Part shown: piece after piece, positions 1-4,447 of the stretch | How the letters are laid out: each line of letters starts with the position of its first letter | Numbering within the stretch: the stretch's first letter is position 1 | Source of the DNA: CAZTLI01 sp964614375 | GTDB lineage: Bacteria > Chloroflexota > Anaerolineae > Aggregatilineales > Phototrophicaceae | Reading direction: 5' to 3' | Length of the DNA: 5,151 nucleotides | Assembly (NCBI GenBank): GCA_964614375.1 | Contig: CAZTLI010000401.1 | Span: 1-5,151 of the forward strand | Program-made: the position numbers and the translations under genes | The notes under the pieces: generated by a model | Seen by the model: only the letters and a program-made list of their open reading frames with translations | Databases searched by the model: none | What the model was told of the DNA's origin: nothing

Positions 1-45
1 GCCTCGCTCATCACCTACTATATTGCGGGAGGAAGTAATGATTAA
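1..45 (+). CDS. Possible C-terminal tail of an upstream gene (partial)
   Basis: The first frame is open from base 1 and ends at TAA (43-45), giving the tail ASLITYYIAGGSND. The hydrophobic, Tyr-rich stretch would suit the last membrane helix of an integral membrane protein, and the stop lies 8 bases inside the next gene (ATG at 38), an overlap typical of translationally coupled genes. Only 14 residues are visible and the other two forward frames are also open here, so this is a tentative call and no family can be named. Confidence 0.3.
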   Translation, partial: ASLITYYIAGGSND

Positions 46-322
46 GCAATCGGATGTTGAAGGTCGTTTACGTTTATTTCGCTATGGGCTGGTCGTCATC
101 GTCGTTGTCTCGTTCTTCGTTAGCCTGCTCGCGCCGTTTTTTGCTCTTCAAGGGTTGGGCGATGATGCCCCACCGCTGACCGACCATCTCGGCACAGCGA
201 TATTGATCACTATCGTTATCGCAGTGGTGATGGTTGTCGCCTATTTTGCCTACAGCATGGTGCTGCAACGGACTGTGGGCGGCGAATCCGAAAAAACAAC
301 CGGGACCGCCGCTTCCAACTGA
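38..322 (+). CDS. Small two-helix membrane protein, function unknown
   Basis: A 94-residue protein. I chose ATG 38 because a strong GGAGG (28-32) sits 5 bases upstream; the in-frame TTG at 23 would place that ribosome site inside the gene. Two hydrophobic segments are visible, about residues 17-38 (rich in V, I, F) and 51-75 (ILITIVIAVVMVV core), joined by an acidic, Pro-containing loop (GDDAPP, 41-46). Arginines at 10, 12 and 15 before helix 1 suggest the N-terminus is cytoplasmic, so the loop would be outside and the polar Ser/Thr-rich tail (80-94) inside. No catalytic motif or heme or metal ligand pattern is recognisable. It overlaps a possible upstream reading frame by 8 bases, so it is probably a downstream member of an operon, perhaps an accessory subunit of a membrane complex (inference). 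The family is not recognised. Confidence 0.75.
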   Translation: MIKQSDVEGRLRLFRYGLVVIVVVSFFVSLLAPFFALQGLGDDAPPLTDHLGTAILITIVIAVVMVVAYFAYSMVLQRTVGGESEKTTGTAASN

Positions 323-338
323 GGCATGACTATCGCTC

Positions 339-360
339 AGGGCGGGGAAACTCGCCCTTT
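339..360 (+). terminator. Hairpin terminator after the small membrane protein
   Basis: An 8-bp stem (339-346 with 351-358, one G-T pair) closes a GAAA tetraloop (347-350), 16 bases after the TGA. AGGGCGGG pairs with CTCGCCCT. The tail is only TTT before GTGACCCC, so the U-tract is weak. It may act as an intrinsic terminator or as an RNA-stabilising 3' end. Confidence 0.6.
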
Positions 361-368
361 GTGACCCC

Positions 369-387
369 TTAAAACCCTTTTTGGTTC
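369..387 (+). repeat. Short element with a second copy at 3398-3416
   Basis: TTAAAACCCTTTTTGGTTC matches TTAAAAGTCTTTTTGGTTC at 3398-3416 in 17 of 19 positions, including the exact 11-mer CTTTTTGGTTC. Both lie in non-coding DNA downstream of a gene. The copy here lacks the palindrome that follows the second one. It may be a dispersed repeat fragment; composition bias could also contribute. Confidence 0.35.
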
Positions 388-510
388 AATTTCCCCTTGA
401 TTTTTCAATATCTTAGCCCCATAATGGCCGCAGCGTTTGTGGATTGTGGTGTATTATTTATCCTGATGATGTGTTGTCGTTCATGCGACACGCATCCAAT
501 TGCAATATGC

Positions 511-525
511 TGACACTAATTGTCA
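511..525. promoter_or_regulatory. Inverted repeat over the -35 of the GNAT/R3H operon
   Basis: TGACA-CTAAT-TGTCA is a perfect 5-bp inverted repeat with a 5-base spacer. Its right half coincides with the candidate -35 TTGTCA (520-525). The position would suit a repressor operator, but the arms are short and no regulator gene is adjacent. Confidence 0.25.
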
Positions 526-549
526 TTTCACCCTACACGGTGCTACAAT
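520..549 (+). promoter_or_regulatory. Sigma70-like promoter for the GNAT-like/R3H-ATPase operon
   Basis: TTGTCA (520-525) and TACAAT (544-549) are 18 bases apart, and TGC directly before the -10 makes it an extended -10 element. Transcription would begin near 556, leaving a leader of about 60 bases. It is the best match to promoter consensus in this gap, and the same TGN-TACAAT form recurs upstream of the SDR gene. Confidence 0.5.
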
Positions 550-618
550 ACCTGTATTGATATGATTTGGGACAGCATCTGTCAATTGAGTTTGGAGTAG
601 GTTGCCCGAACTATCGCC

Positions 619-1617
619 GTGGAACAGACGAAAGTGTTGGCTATGCCTAATCGTGACACCGATACCCATAATATGAGCCTGGTGGATATCCCACTGGTCA
701 AGCGCTTGAGCGCACAGGGCATGGTGTTAAACAGCGAAATGGGGCTAACGCGCGACGCTCGTGGACCAAATAGCGCGCTGCTATCCAGCATATTGTTCCC
801 GCAGCGTGGTTTTCATACGCTGGTGGCACGGTCTGATGAGCAGCAAGTCGTCGGGCAGTACCGTACATGGTCAGATGACCCCAATGCCCACATTGTCTAT
901 ATTGCCCCGCGTTTGGATGAACGTACCGATGATACGGCATGGCTGCACATTCTGGATGCGATGGCGCGTGAAGCGGGTAAACATGATGCCCATTCACTGG
1001 TGGCCGAAGTCGAAGAAAGCAGCCACCTGTTTGAAACAATGCGAACAGCGGGCTTTGCGGTGTATACGCGACAAGAAATCTGGCGACGCGACAGTGGTCA
1101 GCCAGTTGTTAATGGCGAACATATCACCCTTTCTGAAGAGACCGAACACGACGCCGCCGGGATTTATGCGCTATTTTGCGCGACCATACCCAGTATGGTG
1201 CAGCAAGTGGCCGTGCCACCCGGCGATATGCGCGGGCTGGTCTATCGGAATGCTGATCGAATCGAAGGTTATCTGGCAATTTCGGAAGGTAAAGATGGTA
1301 TTTACTTGATTCCCTACCTGCATCAAGACATCACAGAAGATGTCTCGGCCATTATCGAAGCCGCCGTAGCCCAAACACAACGGGCGACCCGTGTCCCGGT
1401 GTATGTGTGTGTGCGGCGTTACCAGAATTGGGTGAGCCATGCGCTGCAACGCATACAGTTCACGCGCTGGGTACTGCAAGCGGTAATGGTCAAACATCTA
1501 GCTGCGGGGGTGCGAAACGCGGGCTTTACGCCGGTGAAAATCCGGTGGGCACATAAAAAAGCCACCAGTCCGCTGACACCACCGGGAAATATGAGCGAAT
1601 CGATCAACCAGGAGTAA
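619..1617 (+). CDS. Degenerate, probably tandem GNAT-fold protein
   Basis: A 332-residue soluble protein resembling GNAT acetyltransferases. In the N-terminal half, LVARSD and VVGQYRTW, then HIVYIAPR (91-98), a helix, and finally GFAVYTRQEIWRR (145-157) read like the central strands and the closing GF-x2-Y-x-R-x2-IWR element common in GNATs. A second similar half runs from RIEGYLAI (214-220) through GIYLIPYLHQ (227-236) and VPVYVCVRRYQNW (259-271). Neither half shows the usual acetyl-CoA loop (Q/R-x2-G-x-G/A): residues 98-108 read RLDERTDDTAW. It may therefore bind a ligand or protein rather than acetylate. The start is uncertain: GTG 619 is the first start codon after the in-frame stop at 598, but GGAG (594-597) is 21 bases away. 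ATG 643 and ATG 673 are alternatives, and recognisable sequence begins near SLVDIPLVKRL. It is the first gene of an operon with the R3H ATPase, 12 bases apart. Confidence 0.8.
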   Translation: MEQTKVLAMPNRDTDTHNMSLVDIPLVKRLSAQGMVLNSEMGLTRDARGPNSALLSSILFPQRGFHTLVARSDEQQVVGQYRTWSDDPNAHIVYIAPRLDERTDDTAWLHILDAMAREAGKHDAHSLVAEVEESSHLFETMRTAGFAVYTRQEIWRRDSGQPVVNGEHITLSEETEHDAAGIYALFCATIPSMVQQVAVPPGDMRGLVYRNADRIEGYLAISEGKDGIYLIPYLHQDITEDVSAIIEAAVAQTQRATRVPVYVCVRRYQNWVSHALQRIQFTRWVLQAVMVKHLAAGVRNAGFTPVKIRWAHKKATSPLTPPGNMSESINQE

Positions 1618-1629
1618 AATATATCGCGC

Positions 1630-3228
1630 ATGGAAAAACGGATCACCGATGATATTGATGAACTGAAGCACGTACTCCCCGCGCCAATAAATGCCGCCCT
1701 GAACGCTTACGGTCATACAAACGACTTGCTGGAAGTGGTACTCGATCTTGGACGGGTGCCGACGGCACGCTTTGTTGATGGTGAAATTGTGCTGGCGGAC
1801 ACCGAAGTGACACACCATGACCTCGATTATATTACCGACAGAATCGGGGAATTTGATGCGGATAATCGTGCCGGCATGGAACGGACGCTGCACCGTATCT
1901 CTGCTATTCGCAATCGACGTGGACAGGTGGTCGGTTTGACCTGCCGCGTGGGGCGCGCGGTCTATGGCACGATTGACATCATCCATGACCTGATTGCGTC
2001 GGGACAGAGCATCTTGATGCTGGGGCCGCCCGGTGTCGGCAAGACGACGATGCTGCGGGAAGCGGCGCGCGTGCTGGCGGATAGTAAGCGGGTGGTCATT
2101 GTCGATACCTCCAATGAGATTGGTGGCGATGGCGATGTGCCCCATCCAGCAGTTGGACGTGCCCGGCGGATGCAAGTCTCGCACCCGGAACGCCAACATG
2201 AAGTGATGATTGAAGCGGTTGAAAATCACAATCCAGAAGTGATTGTCATCGACGAAATCGGACGCGAACTGGAAACAATGGCAGCCCGCACGATTGCCGA
2301 ACGGGGTGTGCAGTTGATTGGCACAGCCCATGGTAATGCGCTGGAAAATCTGATGTTAAATCCGACCCTCTCTGACCTGATTGGTGGGATAGAGTCGGTC
2401 ACACTATCGGACGAAGAGGCGCGGCGACGGGGTACACAAAAAACGGTGCTGGAACGCCGATCACCGCCGACCTTTGATGTGCTGATCGAAATACAGACGC
2501 GCAACAAGCTCGGCGTGCATGGGGATGTCGCGGCGGCGGTGGATGCCATGCTGCGGGGTAAACCGCTGCCGATTGAGATGCGTGTCCGTGATGAACGGGG
2601 CGATATTCATGTGGAATCGATTCAGCATGAACAACCCCTTCGCAGCACCAACTCGCAACCGGAACGCAACGGCAACGGGCGCGACAAATCGGTCAATATG
2701 GTGCGTGGGAATAAACAACCGGGCACGAATCTGACGGATATTGTGGCCGCGGCAGAGCGCAGCGACCTCGAAATGCTGCATGTCTATGCCTATGGTGTGG
2801 CGCGTAATCGGTTGCAACAGGCGGCAAAGCGCTTGCATGTGCCCTTAAGGGTGGTGGATGACTTTGGTCAGGCGGGGGCTGTCGTCACGCTGAAAAGCTA
2901 CTATCGGCAGCGTCCACGCCTGATTACGGATGCCGAACGACGGGGCACGCCTATCTATGTGCTGCGCGCCAACACGGTGTCGCAGATGGAAAACTTCCTG
3001 ATTGATGTCTTCAAGTTGGAGGCCATTCCATCTGACCCTTTTGATGAGGCGATGCGTGAGACCGAGCAAGCAATCATGCGGATACGGGCCGGGGCGCGGT
3101 ATGTCGATTTAACACCGCAAGACTCCGATACCCGTCGGCGTCAGCACCAACTGGCGCGCCGTTCTGATCTCCACTCACGCAGTTACGGTGACGAACCGAA
3201 GCGGTATGTGCGGATTATCGCTCGTTAG
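1630..3228 (+). CDS. SpoIIIAA/Ycf45-type AAA+ ATPase with C-terminal R3H domain
   Basis: A 532-residue P-loop ATPase. An N-terminal region (1-110) precedes the ATPase core, with Walker A GPPGVGKTT (132-140, K138), a GG-D-x-PHP stretch after VDTSNEIGG, Walker B VIVIDEIG (204-211, D208/E209), and a sensor-like GTAHG further on. A polar Asn/Gln/Arg-rich linker (about 333-370) leads to a conserved segment LKSYYRQRPR (421-430) and PIYVLRANTVSQMENFL (441-457). The C-terminus is an R3H domain: R502-x3-H506, then LARRSDLHSRSYGDEPKRYVRI, the typical basic H-x-LA...S-x-S-x-G-x-EP pattern for single-stranded nucleic acid binding. The ATPase part resembles the sporulation ATPase SpoIIIAA; the whole architecture is known from cyanobacteria and plastids (Ycf45) and other bacteria, and its cellular role is poorly defined. 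It probably couples ATP hydrolysis to work on RNA or ssDNA (inference). ATG 1630 is the first in-frame start after the preceding stop, with AGGAG at 1610-1614, an unusually long 15-base spacing. It is the last gene of the operon. Confidence 0.93.
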   Translation: MEKRITDDIDELKHVLPAPINAALNAYGHTNDLLEVVLDLGRVPTARFVDGEIVLADTEVTHHDLDYITDRIGEFDADNRAGMERTLHRISAIRNRRGQVVGLTCRVGRAVYGTIDIIHDLIASGQSILMLGPPGVGKTTMLREAARVLADSKRVVIVDTSNEIGGDGDVPHPAVGRARRMQVSHPERQHEVMIEAVENHNPEVIVIDEIGRELETMAARTIAERGVQLIGTAHGNALENLMLNPTLSDLIGGIESVTLSDEEARRRGTQKTVLERRSPPTFDVLIEIQTRNKLGVHGDVAAAVDAMLRGKPLPIEMRVRDERGDIHVESIQHEQPLRSTNSQPERNGNGRDKSVNMVRGNKQPGTNLTDIVAAAERSDLEMLHVYAYGVARNRLQQAAKRLHVPLRVVDDFGQAGAVVTLKSYYRQRPRLITDAERRGTPIYVLRANTVSQMENFLIDVFKLEAIPSDPFDEAMRETEQAIMRIRAGARYVDLTPQDSDTRRRQHQLARRSDLHSRSYGDEPKRYVRIIAR

Positions 3229-3267
3229 TCTGTAACCCCTTATCGCCGACTCTCAACCTGATAGTGC

Positions 3268-3290
3268 CGGGACGGTTTGCTGCCGTCCCG
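3268..3290 (+). terminator. Hairpin terminator of the GNAT/R3H-ATPase operon
   Basis: A perfect 8-bp GC-rich stem, CGGGACGG (3268-3275) with CCGTCCCG (3283-3290), has a 7-base loop and is followed by TTTG. It lies 39 bases past the ATPase stop. The stem is strong and the U-tract short, as for the hairpin at 339-360. Confidence 0.7.
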
Positions 3291-3337
3291 TTTGCATATG
3301 ACAATTGTAGAGTCTGGAATGTTCTTAAAATTATTTT

Positions 3338-3363
3338 GTTATCTTTTTTGCAAAAAAGGTAAC
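3338..3363. repeat. 26-base near-perfect palindrome
   Basis: The left arm GTTATCTTTTTTG and right arm CAAAAAAGGTAAC are complementary at 12 of 13 positions, the exception being a T-G pair (3342/3359), with no spacer. Zero spacing favours a protein-binding site or cruciform-prone DNA over an RNA hairpin. The 10-base palindrome CTTTATAAAG (3373-3382) follows closely. Confidence 0.6.
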
Positions 3364-3412
3364 GCCAAAAAACTTTATAAAGGGTCATTATCATCTATTA
3401 AAAGTCTTTTTG

Positions 3413-3436
3413 GTTCTTTTTCTGTAGAAAAAGAAC
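3413..3436. repeat. 24-base perfect inverted repeat, candidate operator
   Basis: GTTCTTTTTCT (3413-3423) and AGAAAAAGAAC (3426-3436) are perfectly complementary over 11 bp and separated only by GT. The centre lies about 21 bases upstream of TATAAT (3446-3451), so the palindrome would cover the -35 region of that promoter. This suits an operator for a dimeric regulator; a hairpin or a relic of a mobile repeat are alternatives. Confidence 0.6.
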
Positions 3437-3451
3437 ACGGCTTTTTATAAT
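3423..3451 (+). promoter_or_regulatory. Candidate promoter of the 97-residue protein gene
   Basis: A perfect TATAAT lies at 3446-3451. The -35 position (about 3423-3428, TGTAGA) matches consensus poorly and falls inside the perfect palindrome, so transcription may depend on a bound factor. The start would be near 3458, giving a leader of about 26 bases. AT-richness makes chance -10 matches more likely here. Confidence 0.4.
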
Positions 3452-3483
3452 TTCTTTTGAGAATTTACCAATGAGTATTGCCG

Positions 3484-3777
3484 ATGGACATTGAGTTTGA
3501 TTTTATTGTTGAAGGGGCAGAACGCCCGGATGCAGACCGCTTGTTGACGGGGTATGAATTGGATATGCTGTTCGAGCACACCCGCGAACAAACGCGCAAA
3601 GAATTCACACGTAAATTAGACGGCATGGTGTGTGATGAGCATGGCGAACCGCCGCGCATGAAGGTCACAGGCACCTATAACGCCGAGACTGAAGACATGG
3701 ACGTGGCCTATCATATCGACACCTGCTGTAAACTCTTCCTCGCCCGCGTCATCAAGACCTTGAATCAGGTGAATTGA
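3484..3777 (+). CDS. Small protein of unknown function with C-x2-H and CC motifs
   Basis: A 97-residue cytoplasmic protein with no signal peptide or membrane segment. An acidic N-terminus (MDIEFDFIVEGAERPDADR) is followed by a charged helix (about 24-46), then MVCDEHGEPPRMKVTGTY (48-65) with C50 and H53, an acidic turn, and the C-terminal AYHIDTCCKLFLARVIKTL with adjacent C81 and C82. The order C-x2-HG...P-x-V-x-G...CC-x-LF-x3-V-x3-L recalls small uncharacterised bacterial proteins I have seen, but I cannot name a family. The four Cys/His residues could bind zinc or another metal (inference). I chose ATG 3484, with a weak GAG (3474-3476) 7 bases upstream; TTG 3478 is in frame but less likely. 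ATG 3471 is in another frame and ends at 3494, overlapping this start. It has its own AT-rich promoter region and converges on the SRPBCC gene. Confidence 0.75.
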   Translation: MDIEFDFIVEGAERPDADRLLTGYELDMLFEHTREQTRKEFTRKLDGMVCDEHGEPPRMKVTGTYNAETEDMDVAYHIDTCCKLFLARVIKTLNQVN

Positions 3778-3830
3778 TCGCTTTAGATAAGGGTACGGCC
3801 TGCTTATTCCTAATTGACATGCGTTAACAA

Positions 3831-3844
3831 CGGGCTGAAGCCCG
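3831..3844. terminator. REP-like palindrome between convergent genes, probable minus-strand terminator
   Basis: CGGGCTGAAGCCCG folds as a stem of 5-6 bp with a tiny loop, 7 bases past the stop of the minus-strand SRPBCC gene. Read on the minus strand the stem is followed by TTGTTAA, a weak U-rich tail, so it could terminate that gene; on the plus strand there is no U-tract. Palindromes of this kind are often dispersed between convergent genes in bacterial genomes, so it may be one copy of a repeat family. Confidence 0.45.
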
Positions 3845-3851
3845 CTGTCTG

Positions 3852-4277
3852 CTAGGTCTGTTGCGCCTCCGCATAGGCTTTCAATCCCGCGCAAAATTCC
3901 GCGAAAATTGGATTTAAGTCGGGCAACGTGCGTCCGAAGATGGGCAGCAGCAGCCCGCTAAATGTCTCGTGCGTGGTGAAGGTGACGCCGCTGCGATTGG
4001 GCGTGATTTCAAATGTTCGTGCCGATTTAAACAATCCTAATGGTAAGCCGCCACTCCATACCATGCGTTTGTGTGGCTCAAATTCGGTGACTGTGACGGT
4101 GAACGCGCGGTCTGGACTGAGGGTGGTATAGGGCGCGATTTTCTCGCCCGGTGCAATTCGCCCTTCGATGCGAAGCATGTGCGTATCCCACTTCGGGAAG
4201 CTGCTGGCGTCGGTGAGGATGTTCCACAGCGTTTCCGGGTTGGCGTTGATTTGTGTTGCGGCGCTGAACAGTTTCAT
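3852..4277 (-). CDS. SRPBCC-fold (polyketide cyclase/START-like) protein
   Basis: A 141-residue protein with the layout of the SRPBCC hydrophobic-pocket fold. The N-terminal strand and helices are FSAATQINANPETLWNILTDASSFPKWD (4-31), where I-x-A-x3-LW-x2-LTD...FP-WD is characteristic. GEKI (44-47), FTVTVTEFEPHKRMVWSGGLP (59-79) and GVTFTTHETFSG (97-108) follow as central strands, and the long C-terminal helix is PDLNPIFAEFCAGLKAYAEAQ (119-139). Length is normal for the family. Such proteins bind hydrophobic small molecules; most small stand-alone members lack a proven substrate, and no ligand can be read from sequence. ATG 4277 is preferred because AGGAG (4288-4292 on the plus strand as CTCCT) lies 10 bases upstream and the conserved domain starts at once; the open frame continues to 4454, but those 59 codons overlap promoters and do not look like protein. 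Convergent with the 97-residue gene, divergent from the SDR gene. Confidence 0.88.
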   Translation of the reverse strand: MKLFSAATQINANPETLWNILTDASSFPKWDTHMLRIEGRIAPGEKIAPYTTLSPDRAFTVTVTEFEPHKRMVWSGGLPLGLFKSARTFEITPNRSGVTFTTHETFSGLLLPIFGRTLPDLNPIFAEFCAGLKAYAEAQQT

Positions 4278-4316
4278 GGGGTAGCTGCTCCTGCTATAGA
4301 TAGCCGATTTTCCGCC

Positions 4317-4346
4317 AGTATAGCACAATGCGTTAGGAAATGCTAA
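4317..4346 (-). promoter_or_regulatory. Promoter of the SRPBCC gene (extended -10)
   Basis: On the minus strand TTAGCA (4346-4341) and TATACT (4322-4317) are 18 bases apart, with TGC directly before the -10. The start would be near 4310, about 33 bases before ATG. The inverted repeat TAGCA (4321-4325)/TGCTA (4341-4345) touches both promoter boxes. Confidence 0.5.
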
Positions 4347-4400
4347 AATGTTATGGTCGATGTTCACGACGTTCTCATAAACTCCTCTCTTGCAAAAAAG

Positions 4401-4409
4401 TGTTACAAT
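4401..4409 (+). promoter_or_regulatory. Extended -10 promoter of the SDR gene
   Basis: TGT-TACAAT (4401-4409) is a good extended -10; no clear -35 is seen 16-18 bases upstream (around ACTCCT), which extended -10 promoters can tolerate. The start would be near 4416, giving a leader of about 32 bases. It closely resembles TGC-TACAAT at 541-549, and both are followed by A and then CC. Confidence 0.45.
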
Positions 4410-4447
4410 AACCTCCGTGAATGGGAGCAGATTGAAGGACATACAAC

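Larger units (their letters stand above)
3325..3470. other. AT-rich non-coding region, possibly a diverged 73-base tandem duplication
   Basis: This stretch is far more AT-rich than the flanking genes and carries no convincing reading frame. Two 73-base segments, 3325-3397 and 3398-3470, both start with TTAAAA, both contain a palindrome of about 25 bases in similar register, and both have a TATAA-like word about 22-26 bases past the palindrome centre. An ungapped hand comparison of the first 41 positions gives about 26 identities. Low complexity inflates such matches, so duplication is only a possibility. The second segment appears to supply the promoter of the following gene. Confidence 0.35.

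Noticed and set aside
23..37. TTG 23 as start of the two-helix membrane protein
   Set aside because: It would put the GGAGG ribosome site within the coding sequence; ATG 38 is ideally spaced.
471..493. Bulged hairpin (TGTCG/CGACA core) upstream of the promoter
   Set aside because: Short stem with a bulge, lying upstream of the predicted transcription start and so probably not transcribed with the operon; likely chance.
761..1309. 182-codon forward frame inside the GNAT-like gene
   Set aside because: Trp/Met/Cys-rich out-of-frame translation with no domain pattern, overlapped entirely by a better gene.
1498..2331. Long 277-codon open frame on the minus strand
   Set aside because: It lies opposite the end of the GNAT-like gene and the conserved ATPase core (Walker A and B), has Cys/His-rich, low-similarity sequence, and no ribosome site or family match; it is a shadow of the coding strand.
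3301..3470. tRNA, riboswitch or CRISPR in the AT-rich gap
   Set aside because: No cloverleaf, no conserved riboswitch core and no regularly spaced identical repeats; only the two palindromes are seen.
4421..4435. Four-codon frame (MGAD) in the SDR leader
   Set aside because: Too short to call a leader peptide; its stop overlaps the SDR ribosome site region by chance, with no attenuator-like codons or hairpin.
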